From: Acidobacteriota bacterium
Lineage (GTDB): Bacteria > Acidobacteriota > Blastocatellia > Pyrinomonadales > Pyrinomonadaceae
NCBI GenBank assembly: GCA_003223025.1
Contig: QHXR01000011.1
Coordinates: 94,053 to 128,549, forward strand
DNA length: 34,497 bases
Direction of reading: 5' to 3'
Shown here: piece by piece, positions 23,834-32,853 of the stretch
Layout: each line of letters opens with the position of its first letter
Numbering within the stretch: the stretch's first letter is position 1
Program-made: the position numbers and the translations under genes
The notes under the pieces: generated by a model
Database searches by the model: none
The model's input: only the letters and a program-made list of their open reading frames with translations
Told to the model about the DNA's origin: nothing

Positions 23834-23892
23834 CTTGGTTTTCGATATTTGCTCGAATGACCCGGGCCGACTTTGTATTAACATGAACTGCA

Positions 23893-25011
23893 GTGCGAAT
23901 ACTGCATGTTTCATCGGCCAGAAACTACAGCGGGACAGAGCGACACATCGTCGACTTGTGCCGGAGCCTCCAACAGCGCGGCCATGAGGTATTCATCGCA
24001 CTGAGACCCACGAGCGATTGGCAGCATCGTCTCGACTTTCTTCCGCCGGAAAACAAATTTCACGTTTCGATACGACACTCGTTCGGCGTCCTGAGTGCGA
24101 TGCAGATCGCGGAGTACGCCCGTGAAAAAGAGATCGACATCATCCATGCACACGTGCCTCGCGATTACATTCCAGCTAACATCGCTTCGCTTGCCGCTAA
24201 GCCTGCGAAATTTGTATTGACCCGACACATGCTGTCGCCGCTGAAACCATTCAACAAATTCGCGCTCAAAAATCTCTCGAGGGCGATCGGTGTTTCGGAG
24301 TTCGTCGGTGAGGAATTGCGAATGGTATTTCCGAAGCACAAGGTCGCAGTTATCCAGAACGGACTCGATCTCGAAAGTCTTCGAAGTCGGGACGTACTGG
24401 CGAAGGAATTTCGCGCGTTTCACGATATCGGAGACGACGTTCCGCTTGTCGGCACGCTCGGCGAATTGCGCGAACCGAAGGGCCAGCGCGACTTTGTTCT
24501 CGCAGCCGCCGAGGTGATCAAAGAATTTCCAAACTGCTGGTTCGTTGTGACCGGACTCGATCACACCGCAGACAAATCTTTTCGACGCGAGCTTCGTCGT
24601 CTTGCAAAAGTTCTCGGCGTTGGCGACCGGATGATCTGGCTGGATTGGCTCGACGATACCGCTCCGTTTTACGCCGCCGTGGATGTGTTCGTCTCGCCGT
24701 CGCATGCCGAGAGCTTTGGACTCGCGATCCTCGAAGCGATGATCCGGGGAACGCCGCTCGTCGCGACGGCGACCGAGGGAGCCCGCGAACTTCTCGAGCC
24801 CGACATCAACCTGGTACCCATCCGGGATCCCGTGAACTTAGCTGCCGCGATCCGCGACGTATTAAGAAGTGAGGATCGCAGCTCGATCGGAGAACACCTG
24901 AAGCGACGTGCCGCCGAAAAATTCTCACTAGCCAGAATGCTCGACGCTACCGAGCAACTCTACACTGAAATTTGCCCTTTGCGCCGGACGGCCGAGTCGA
25001 GCAACGGATGA
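23893..25011 (+). CDS. Glycosyltransferase family 4 (GT-B fold)
   Basis: A 372-residue retaining glycosyltransferase, cytosolic. A GTG start gives MRILHVSSARNYSGTERHI, the usual nucleotide-sugar GT4 opening with a Gly-rich loop. The C-terminal Glycos_transf_1 domain starts near VPLVGTLGELREPKG (Lys196) and carries the donor-site motif SPSHAESFGLAILEAM with Glu273 and Glu281. The acceptor is not predictable. The stop overlaps the start of the glycogen-debranching gene (ATGA), so a role in storage or wall glucan metabolism is suggested. BshA would be an alternative given BshB1 elsewhere, but I see no BshA-specific signature. Confidence 0.9.
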   Translation: MRILHVSSARNYSGTERHIVDLCRSLQQRGHEVFIALRPTSDWQHRLDFLPPENKFHVSIRHSFGVLSAMQIAEYAREKEIDIIHAHVPRDYIPANIASLAAKPAKFVLTRHMLSPLKPFNKFALKNLSRAIGVSEFVGEELRMVFPKHKVAVIQNGLDLESLRSRDVLAKEFRAFHDIGDDVPLVGTLGELREPKGQRDFVLAAAEVIKEFPNCWFVVTGLDHTADKSFRRELRRLAKVLGVGDRMIWLDWLDDTAPFYAAVDVFVSPSHAESFGLAILEAMIRGTPLVATATEGARELLEPDINLVPIRDPVNLAAAIRDVLRSEDRSSIGEHLKRRAAEKFSLARMLDATEQLYTEICPLRRTAESSNG

Positions 25012-26859
25012 TATTTTTCGATTCAACTATATGCGCGGACTTCACCTCCGCGACCGAACGCGAATGGCTCGAAACGAACGGCATCGGAGGCTTCGCATCG
25101 GGTACGATCTCGGGAGCGAACACGCGACGCTATCACGGGATCCTGACGGCTGCGACCGACCCGCCCCTAGGGCGTATCACAATGTTGTCGAAGCTCGAGG
25201 AGACGGTGACGATCGGCGACGACAACTACGAGCTTTCTTCGAATCAATATCCAAATAAGATCCATCCGCAGGTATATAAATTTCTGACAAGTTTTCGCCT
25301 TGATCCGTTTCCGGTCTGGACGTACTCGGTGGATGGAGTCGTGATCGAGAAAAGGATTTTCATGGTGCACGGCGAGAACGCAGTCATCGTCCGCTGGCAG
25401 ATCCGGCGCACGTCGCGACGCGACAAGCGAGTCGTCTCGCTCGACGTCCGGCCGCTGTTGTCGTTTGTCGATTACCACCACTTGCAAAATGTCGACCCTG
25501 AGTTCGACGGGGCATATCTGGAAAATGGGAGCACCGTCAGCATGCGGCCAGTCTCCGATCTCCCGACGATCTTTTTTCGACACGACGCGACGAGCATCGA
25601 AAAGACCGGTTACTGGTATCGGGATTTCGAATACGCGATCGGTATCAAGCGATGCGGAGCTGGATGACGACGCGACGAAGCTGGAGCGGGCCGAGATCAA
25701 GCGTCGCGTCTCGCTCATAAAGCTCGCGAAAGCAAAAGACGGATTCGCAAAGCAACTGGTTCTCTCGGCGGATCAGTTCATCGTTCGCCGCGGGGAAGGT
25801 CATACCGTTATCGCCGGCTATCCGTGGTTCTCCGATTGGGGCCGCGACACGATGATCGCGCTGAATGGATTGACGCTCGCGACCGGACGTCACGAGATCG
25901 CACGCGGAATTTTACTTGAATTTTCAAAACACATTTCACAGGGAATGCTTCCCAATCGATTTCCCGACGCTGGCAGCGAGGCCGAGTACAACACCGTCGA
26001 TGCGACGCTCTGGTATTTCGAAGCCGTGCGTGCGTATCTCGCGAAGACCGGAGATGTTGCATTCGTCCGCGATGATCTCTATTTAAAGCTCGCGGACATT
26101 CTCGCGTGGCATTTGCGCGGGACGCGATACAAGATCCATGTCGATACGGACGGGCTTCTTTACGCCGGCGAACCCGGCGTTCAGCTTACATGGATGGACG
26201 CGAAGATCGGCGATCTCGTCATCACACCGCGAACCGGAAAGGCCGTCGAGATCCAGGCTCTTTGGTACAACGCGCTTTGCATCATGGCCGATCTCGCCGG
26301 GCAATTCGGTGACACAAAGGACCGTGAAAGATACGTCGCGATGGCGACTCTCGCGAAGCTCAGTTTTAATGCGCTGTTTTGGAATGAGGACGAGCAATGT
26401 CTTTTCGATGTCATCGAGAACGGAAACCGCGATGCCTCGGTACGGCCGAATCAAATTTTGGCCGTCTCGCTTCCGCACTCGATGATCGACATTGACCGCG
26501 CAAGGAAGATCGTCGACAAAGTTGAATCGGAATTGCTGACGCCGGTCGGACTCCGCTCCTTGTCTCCGCGAGACCCGCTGTACGTTCCGGTTTATATCGG
26601 CTCACCCTTCGAGCGTGATTCGGCGTATCACCAGGGCACGGTTTGGGGATGGCTTATCGGACCGTTCGTTGATGCGTATCGAAAAGTTTATCCATTGAAG
26701 AGCGTTTCGGAATTGCTAGCCGGATTCGAGGCTCATCTTTCGGAGGCAGGCGTCGGACAAATATCCGAGATCTTCGACGCGGATCCGCCGCACGCTCCGC
26801 GCGGTTGTCCGGCGCAAGCCTGGAGCGTGGCAGAGGTAATTAGGCTGCTGACGAGCTGA
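25008..26859 (+). pseudogene. Glycogen-debranching enzyme (amylo-alpha-1,6-glucosidase), broken by a frameshift
   Basis: Two frames together make one enzyme. The first (25008-25667) holds the N-terminal sugar-binding domain: EWLETNGIGGFASGTISGANTRRYHGIL, and it ends at YWYRDFEYAI before running into a stop. The second, one base ahead, resumes at about SSDAELDDDATKLERAEIKRR (25649) and holds the (alpha/alpha)6 catalytic domain: WFSDWGRDTMIAL, LTWMDAKIGD, GKAVEIQALWYNAL and YHQGTVWGWLIGPF. Debranching enzymes have a further stretch after the YRDFEY segment (Arg-Gly-Leu-Asp... with a short beta section). That stretch is missing here, so a deletion of 3n+2 bases near 25640-25650 is more likely than a simple slip. 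The catalytic residues survive. It is either decayed, or a sequence error, or expressed as two parts. Confidence 0.85.
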
Positions 26860-26864
26860 CTCGT

Positions 26865-26999
26865 CAACGGACTGGACCGCAGGCATCCTGCCTGCAACGT
26901 CGTGGCTTCCACGGCGTCAGCTCTTCGGTTGTCGAATCATAATCGCTTTTTCGTGCTTCGCACTCATGCAGGCAGGGATGCCTGCGGTCCAGTCCGTTG
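26865..26999. repeat. Palindromic element C
   Basis: Arms at 26865-26896 and 26967-26999 are near-perfect inverted copies (outer end caacggactggaccgcagg), with a 70-base centre. It begins 6 bases after the debranching-enzyme stop and ends 55 bases before the M14 start. A longer version of the M14 frame that begins within it is an artefact. Confidence 0.88.
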
Positions 27000-27054
27000 G
27001 CGACGACAGCGTTTAGTTGGACGCACCATCGACGTATCGGCTAATCTTTCTTTT

Positions 27055-28368
27055 ATGAGATCTGCTCTCTTGCTCTCATTTCTATTCGTAGCATTCATCA
27101 TGAACAGCACCGCTCAAACGCCGGCGGAACTTGTCGCGATGTGGGAAAAAGAACACGTCACCACGATTCTGCCGTCGAATGTCCGCCACAAAGATCTGCA
27201 AAAATATCTCGAGGGATTGAAGAAGCTCGGAATAAAAGTCGACGAGGTCGGCCGCAGTTATGCGAATCGCGAGATCTATCAGGCCGAGTTCGGCAAAGGA
27301 CCGTTGAAGGTTTTTTTGTGGTCGCAGATGCACGGTGACGAGCCGACCGCGACGTCGGCGATCATCGATATGTTCACCCTGCTCCAAAAGAATCGCGACA
27401 AAGATTGGGTGAAGAAGATCGAGAATGCGCTGACGATCCGCATCGTCCCGATGCTGAATCCGGACGGAGCGGAAAATTATCAGCGACGAAATCTTCAGGG
27501 GATCGATATCAATCGTGACGCGTTGAACCTTCAGACGCCCGAAGCAAATCTTCTCAAAAAACTTCGCGACGATTGGTCGCCCGTCATCGGATTCAATCTG
27601 CACAATCAAAACTCACTCACGAGCGCGGGCAGGACGGGCAAGCAGGCGGCGATCTCGTTTCTGGTCGTCTACGGTGATGCGGCGAAAACGACGAGCGAAG
27701 GGCACGAGCGAAACAAACGACTCGTTTCGGCGATGATCGCGGCCATCCAACCCTACATGCCCGGTTACATCGGGAAGTATGACGACGGTTTTACGGCGAC
27801 CGCGTTCGGCGATAACTTCTCGGCGTGGGGAACACCGACGATCCTTATCGAGACCGGTGCGATGCACGGAAAGGATGAGATGTTTCTCGTGAAGATGAAC
27901 TTCACGGCGATCCTGACGGCGCTCAAGTCGCTCGCCGATGGAACGGAGAAAACTTTTAGTCCGGTCGCCTACGAATCGCTTCCGAATAATTCCTCGGGCT
28001 CGCTTTTCAATTTCATTTTCCGGAACGCGACGCTTGTCGATCGACGAAAACCTGACGCGACTGCGACAACAACCGACATCGCAATAAATGTCGATCGCCG
28101 CCGGGCGGAGTTTGTCGCCCCCGCATATGTTCGACAGGTTGGCGATCTGTCATCCTTCTTCGGACTGAGTGAGTTCGACGCAACGGGATATTTTGTCGTA
28201 TCGCGAAATTCGCCGTCTTTGAAAACCGGCCAGCTCGCCGAATTATTGTTCTACAAAAAGTCACGTACGATCGACTGGAACTCCAGCGATCTTGAGAAAA
28301 TGTTTCCGCCGGACGCGATCTTTTCACTCGGGAAATGGGTGAAAGGCGAACTCGGAAGTAGTAAATAG
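27055..28368 (+). CDS. Secreted M14-family zinc carboxypeptidase
   Basis: A 437-residue exported metallopeptidase. The ATG at 27055 gives a signal peptide ending at NSTAQ (about 21). Zinc ligands are His93 and Glu96 in MHGDEP and His183 in FNLHNQN. GIDINRD (149-155) matches the substrate-binding NR pair, and Glu266 in ILIETG is the catalytic base. The C-terminal 150 residues form an extra domain of unknown role. It should trim peptides or cell-wall peptides in the periplasm. The final codons and stop run into palindrome D. Confidence 0.9.
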   Translation: MRSALLLSFLFVAFIMNSTAQTPAELVAMWEKEHVTTILPSNVRHKDLQKYLEGLKKLGIKVDEVGRSYANREIYQAEFGKGPLKVFLWSQMHGDEPTATSAIIDMFTLLQKNRDKDWVKKIENALTIRIVPMLNPDGAENYQRRNLQGIDINRDALNLQTPEANLLKKLRDDWSPVIGFNLHNQNSLTSAGRTGKQAAISFLVVYGDAAKTTSEGHERNKRLVSAMIAAIQPYMPGYIGKYDDGFTATAFGDNFSAWGTPTILIETGAMHGKDEMFLVKMNFTAILTALKSLADGTEKTFSPVAYESLPNNSSGSLFNFIFRNATLVDRRKPDATATTTDIAINVDRRRAEFVAPAYVRQVGDLSSFFGLSEFDATGYFVVSRNSPSLKTGQLAELLFYKKSRTIDWNSSDLEKMFPPDAIFSLGKWVKGELGSSK

Positions 28369-28489
28369 TAAATCGCGAATCGTTAATAGTGGCGGACGCG
28401 AAATGGTCGAGGATCACGCCAATTGACCGTGCTATTCACGATTTACCATTTACGATTCACTAATCGCGATTGACGATTTACAATTCACT
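28360..28489. repeat. Palindromic element D with internal gtaaatcg-type tandem units
   Basis: Outer arms (28360-28382 and 28467-28489) are inverted copies with about 4 mismatches in 23. Between them, variants of an 8-base unit (cgatttac, cgattcac, ccatttac) recur several times. It starts inside the last codons of the M14 gene and ends 5 bases before the recN ATG. Confidence 0.75.
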
Positions 28490-28494
28490 ACCCG

Positions 28495-30172
28495 ATGCTC
28501 ACGCTTCTGAAGATCAGGAATATCGCTCTCATCGATTCGCTCGAAGTCGAATTCGGTGAAGGGCTGAACTTGCTCACAGGAGAGACCGGGTCGGGTAAGT
28601 CGATCATCGTCGACAGTCTCGGAGCACTGACGGGTGATCGAGTGTCGAGCGATCTGATAAAAGAAGGCGAGCAATCGGCGACGATTGAAGGTCTGTTCAG
28701 AGTCACGCGCTGCGAAGAGCTGATTCCACTGTTCGAGGAAAGCGGTATCGAGCTCGACGACGATGATGTTATCGTTCGCCGCGAGCTTTCGACGACGGGA
28801 AAGAATCGCGTTTTTATAAACAACCAGCTCGTCACGCAGGGCCTCCTAAAACGGGCGGGCACTTATCTCGTCGACATTCACGGCCAAGGCGAACAAACGC
28901 TCTCGAACCGGGGACGCACACATTGTTTGGGCGGCAACGCGAAAAGAGTTAACGGAACTTCGGCAGGACGAATCCGACAAACTTCAACTTCTCGATATTC
29001 TTAAATTTCAGGTCAATGAGATACAAGCCGCAGATCTAAAACCCGGTGAAGATGTCGAACTCGCCGAAGAAAAGCGGCGGCTAAACAACGTCGAAAAACT
29101 TTCGACCCTGAGCGATGAGGCCTACACGCTGCTATACGAACAGGACGATTCAACGATCGCAACGTTTGATAAGGCAGCTAGAAAGATCGCCGAGCTCGCG
29201 GAGTTCGATTCGCGTTTCGCGGACTATCGAGAGCAGATCGATTCGGCGCGCGCCGTTATGGAAGATATTGCGGCAACCGCGCGCGATTTTCGAAATCACG
29301 TTGAGTTTTCTCCCGCACGGCTCGAGCAGATCGAGAATCGCCTTGCGGAGATCGCACGGCTCACACGAAAGTATGGCGGCACGATCGACTCGGTGCTGGA
29401 GCACCTAAGCGAGTCGGCGAGGCGGTTGGAGAATATTGAGACGGCCGGTCTGCGCGAGAAAGAATTGGAAAAGAGACTCGCCGCCGAGTTCGACGTTTAC
29501 ATCGCTGCTGCAACGGAGCTCCACGATAAGCGCGTCGCAGCTGCGTCGAAATTCGAAAAGGAAGTCGAAGGAAATTTGAAGGCAGTCGCGTTGGAGAAAG
29601 CGCGATTTGAGGTCCGCGTCGAACCGGCGAATCGCACAGGCGGAAACCCGACCGGTACGGAGGGTGTAAGCGAAAAAGAAAATATGCAGATCACCCGGCG
29701 CGGTTTTGATCATGTCGAGTTCTACTTCTCTGCGAATCCGGGTGAATCGCCAAAACCGCTCGCGAAGGTCGCGTCCGGCGGCGAAGCATCGCGTTTGATG
29801 TTGATCCTGAAAACGTCGGCGATGACGCGTGATGGCGAAAAGTCGGCGGTATTCGATGAGATCGATGCGGGTATCGGCGGTCGCGTCGCCGAGGCGGTCG
29901 GTGTCAAACTCAAACAGCTCTCTCGTCTTCAGCAAGTCCTGTGCGTGACGCATCAACCGCAAGTTGCCGCGCTTGCCGATAAACATTTTGCCGTCGAGAA
30001 AAGCATGAGCCGAAACAAGACCTCGATCGGTATTCGCATGCTTTCGGAAACCGAGCGCGTCGATGAGATCGCGCGAATGCTCGCGGGTGAGAAGATCACC
30101 GACTCGGCGCGAACGCATGCGGCGGAGATGATCGAGGCCGCGAAAAACGTGAAGGCTCGCGCGAAGAGGTAG
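28495..30172 (+). pseudogene. recN: DNA repair ATPase RecN, broken by a frameshift
   Basis: RecN is an SMC-like ATPase that acts in double-strand-break repair. The first frame (28495-29004) gives LKIRNIALIDSLEVEFGEG, the Walker A GETGSGKS (residues 29-36) and VDIHGQGEQTLSN. The second frame, one base ahead, continues from about 28913 with VWAATRKELTELRQDES, a coiled-coil arm, KVASGGEASRLMLILK (ABC signature), AVFDEIDAGIGG (Walker B) and CVTHQPQVAALADKHF. Compared with E. coli RecN as I recall it, about 20 residues of the HLELLD-type segment are missing between GQGEQ and the arm. The junction near 28905-28920 therefore looks like an out-of-frame deletion. The catalytic motifs are intact on either side. 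No Shine-Dalgarno is evident. Confidence 0.88.
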
Positions 30173-30469
30173 TAGTTTTTAACCGCCGAAGACGGCGACG
30201 GCTTTAAAGGTCCGGCTCTCACTCGCGAATGCGAGCGAAGGCATAAAGCCCCGGGTTGAGCAGAGCCGAACCCAGGGTAAGTTTGAAATCCTGATCAAGA
30301 TCGCGGATGCGAGCGGCGGATTCCGATTCTAATGGTCCGTCGGTCGCTACGCGAGCTTCGCCGGTCTCAATTTTGTACCCCGGGTTCCGCTCTGCTCCAC
30401 CCGGGGCTTTATGCCTTCGCTCGCATTCGCGAGCTTTCGGGATCTAACTCCTGCCGGTAGTCTGAAACT
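30173..30469. other. Intergenic region carrying palindrome E
   Basis: No gene is visible. Most of it is a 212-bp inverted-repeat element (30222-30433), leaving 36 bases before the asparaginase start. Confidence 0.7.
30222..30433. repeat. Palindromic element E (58-bp inverted arms)
   Basis: Arms at 30222-30279 and 30376-30433 match as inverted copies with 3 mismatches in 58, separated by 96 bases. Each arm starts with the small palindrome ctcgcgaatgcgag. No reading frame of note is inside. Confidence 0.92.
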
Positions 30470-31480
30470 ATGCCAACCTCAATCCTTGCAAATGTCAGAC
30501 GCGGAGAGACCGTCGAATCCGCTCACCGCGGTCATATGATCGCGATCGATGGCGCCCGTCAGACAATGATGAGCCTCGGCGAGCCGGATGTCGTCACGTT
30601 CTTTCGCTCCGCATGTAAACCGTTTCAGGCGATGCCGTTCATCACGAGCGGAGCGTGTGACGCTCTCGGATATTCGGACGAGGAGATCGCACTTGCGTGT
30701 GCGTCTCACTCGGGCGAGGCTCGCCACGTGCGGATCGCGCGGTTGATGCTCGAGCGCGCCGGCTTGAGCGAAGCTTACCTCCGATGCGGATCGCATCTGC
30801 CGTTCAATGAGAAGGAAGCCGAACGGATGCAGCGCGCCGGCGAATATCCGACGCAGCTTCATAACAATTGTTCGGGTAAGCATGCGGCGATGCTCGCGTT
30901 TGCTAAGCATATCGACGCGGATCTTGGAACTTACGATTCGATCGACAATCCGGTTCAGCAAGCGATCCTTGAAATGATCGCGTTGTTCAGCGAGATTCCG
31001 ATCGAACAGATCAAGACCGGCGTCGACGGATGTGCGGCTCCGAACTTCGCTTTGCCGGTGTCTGCGATGGCGAAGAGTTTTATGAACTTGATCTCGCCTC
31101 CCAAAACTTTTCCGGATGAGATTCGCGACGCGTGTGCTCGAATCGTTTCAGCGATGACGAGTTTTCCGGAGTTGATCGGCGGCGTCGAACGGCTCGACAC
31201 GATGCTCATGCAGGCGGCCGACGGGAAGATTATTTCGAAAGTCGGAGCGGACGGCGTGTGGCTGTGCGCGATTCTGCCATCTGAAAAATGGCCGAGCGGT
31301 CTTTCGATCGCGCTTAAAGTTGAAGATGGTGACGATCGACGCGCCCGGCCGGTAGTGGCCGTGGAGCTTATGAAGAGATTCGGCGTCTTGTCCCCGGAAG
31401 ATCTCCCCGAGCTCTCGCCGATGTTGATAAAGAACCGACGCGGCGATGTCGTCGGAAGGATCGAATCCGCGATCGACTGA
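30470..31480 (+). CDS. Type III (Rhizobium etli-type) L-asparaginase
   Basis: A 336-residue cytosolic amidohydrolase that converts L-asparagine to aspartate and ammonia. It matches the AnsA/ReAII class: the Ser47-x-x-Lys50 pair in FRSACKPFQ, HNNCSGKHAAML (about 130-141) and TGVDGCAAPNFALP. This class is unrelated to the E. coli asparaginases. The length is normal. The gene stands alone downstream of palindrome E; the ATG is the first in frame. Confidence 0.93.
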   Translation: MPTSILANVRRGETVESAHRGHMIAIDGARQTMMSLGEPDVVTFFRSACKPFQAMPFITSGACDALGYSDEEIALACASHSGEARHVRIARLMLERAGLSEAYLRCGSHLPFNEKEAERMQRAGEYPTQLHNNCSGKHAAMLAFAKHIDADLGTYDSIDNPVQQAILEMIALFSEIPIEQIKTGVDGCAAPNFALPVSAMAKSFMNLISPPKTFPDEIRDACARIVSAMTSFPELIGGVERLDTMLMQAADGKIISKVGADGVWLCAILPSEKWPSGLSIALKVEDGDDRRARPVVAVELMKRFGVLSPEDLPELSPMLIKNRRGDVVGRIESAID

Positions 31481-31521
31481 AATTTCGCTTCGCAAAACCT
31501 GCTCAGAGACTTCTCGTTAAA

Positions 31522-32436
31522 TCACGCGCGACAGGTCGGAATATCTTTAAATTGAGAAAGATCTTCCGGATTAAACTTAACTCCGAATAGATCCTGCGTC
31601 AGCGCGGGATTACATGTAGCCGCCTGAAATTGTTTTAGGTACGTCTCTTTCTCTTTGGCGTCCTCATGCACTTTCATGTGATCGTCGAAGCCTGCCAGAA
31701 GATCGTCCAGGTAGAACGTTTCGGCTTGATCAAGTCTTCCGTACCCTTTTGTATAGTCGAAATTTCTGCGATCCGCCTGATAACGTATCCCTCTGACGAC
31801 AGACGGGTCAGTCTGGTACATCGTTATCAAGGCACTTATATATTTATCGAAAATGTAAACATTCAGCTCCGGATGTTCTTTGAGATACTGCTTATAATCT
31901 TCCCAATCCGTCATTATGGTTTGGACGAAAATGACGTCTCTGGGCTGACTAAAATCACAGTCATTGGAAATCGTCTTTAGCAAACTGCTGGTAATATCTC
32001 TCTTTTTATTGGTTTTGAAATTGTGCTCTTTTAGATTTCCTTCAAGCTCAAGATAGGTTTTCAAATCCGTGAGAAGGAACCGCACCTTTGCCGCTGTCTC
32101 TTGTTTGTCCTTTGTAAACTGTACTAACTGCTCAATGTCGGTACGCATCTGGCTTTGAATTCTAAGAGCTTGATCTGACTCCTTTGTTTCGCGATCCTTT
32201 TGTTGTTCAAACAGTATTCGTTTCTGCGCCAGTTCGTCTTGTTTCTGGTATTGATAGATTCCAAACAAGAAGCCTCCGACGGCAATTACAACCGAGATCA
32301 AAGGAATGTACCGGCTAATCGCTTCCGCCTGACTATGACCTTTGCTCAAGTGTTCGATCTCCAAATACGTCTTCATTAACTGAGCGTGTTTAAGAGAATC
32401 ATCTAAGCTCGTGTTATCCGAATTTGTTTCGACCAT
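31522..32436 (-). CDS. Membrane-anchored coiled-coil protein of unknown function
   Basis: A 304-residue protein with one membrane span at about 44-62 (YIPLISVVIAVGGFLFGIY). A charged coiled coil follows (about 63-125, rich in Gln/Lys/Glu), then a soluble C-terminal domain (125-304) of mixed helices containing FDYTKGYGRLDQAETFYLDDLL. There is no signal peptide, and the two cysteines are near the C-terminus and at about 160. The base composition is clearly more A/T-rich than the neighbours, which suggests acquisition. A strong taggaggagg Shine-Dalgarno precedes the ATG. I do not recognise the family. Confidence 0.7.
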   Translation of the reverse strand: MVETNSDNTSLDDSLKHAQLMKTYLEIEHLSKGHSQAEAISRYIPLISVVIAVGGFLFGIYQYQKQDELAQKRILFEQQKDRETKESDQALRIQSQMRTDIEQLVQFTKDKQETAAKVRFLLTDLKTYLELEGNLKEHNFKTNKKRDITSSLLKTISNDCDFSQPRDVIFVQTIMTDWEDYKQYLKEHPELNVYIFDKYISALITMYQTDPSVVRGIRYQADRRNFDYTKGYGRLDQAETFYLDDLLAGFDDHMKVHEDAKEKETYLKQFQAATCNPALTQDLFGVKFNPEDLSQFKDIPTCRA

Positions 32437-32853
32437 ATCCTCCTCCTAAAACTTGAATATTGCGATGAAAGATTACACCGACGACTGCGAATACGCGGGA
32501 CGAAAAGTGCCACGGATAATATAAAAACTTGACGCTCAAAGCAATAGGTTTGAAGCAGCAGAGTAGAAATGGATTGGTATCTTCGGCGAGCACCGAAATT
32601 CACGCAAGTTCGTGTGACTTCGAATTAGAAAAAGCCGATCGTGTCCTCCCCCAAGAAACACGATCGGCTTTCGTTCTCAACGACAACTGCAACGAAGGAG
32701 GGTATCCGTTCCGCGGCTTGTCGTAGAGATCTTTAACCGCCATCGATCGGCGGATATTTTGTCAACGTCTCTGCATGCTCAAAGCATGAGGGCCGCCCGC
32801 TGGCTGCCCTCATGTTGAGATCACTGTGGTAGTACTGAAGCTTACTGACCGAT
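32437..32853. other. Non-coding gap with two hairpins
   Basis: I see no gene in these 417 bases. They hold the hairpin at 32631-32671, a second one at 32785-32814 (catgagggc/gccctcatg, 12-base loop) just after the end of the delta-60/FG-GAP gene, and otherwise unremarkable sequence. Confidence 0.6.
32631..32671. terminator. Perfect 14-bp hairpin
   Basis: Arms aaagccgatcgtgt (32631-32644) and acacgatcggcttt (32658-32671) pair perfectly around 13 bases. The A-run before and the T-run after suggest a terminator usable from either side. Confidence 0.65.

Noticed and set aside
26902-27054. A GTG-started extension of the M14 peptidase
   Set aside because: It is encoded by palindrome C and would bury the signal peptide.
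28360-28489. CRISPR array, considered because of the short repeated units
   Set aside because: Units are only about 8 bases, degenerate and without spacers of regular length.
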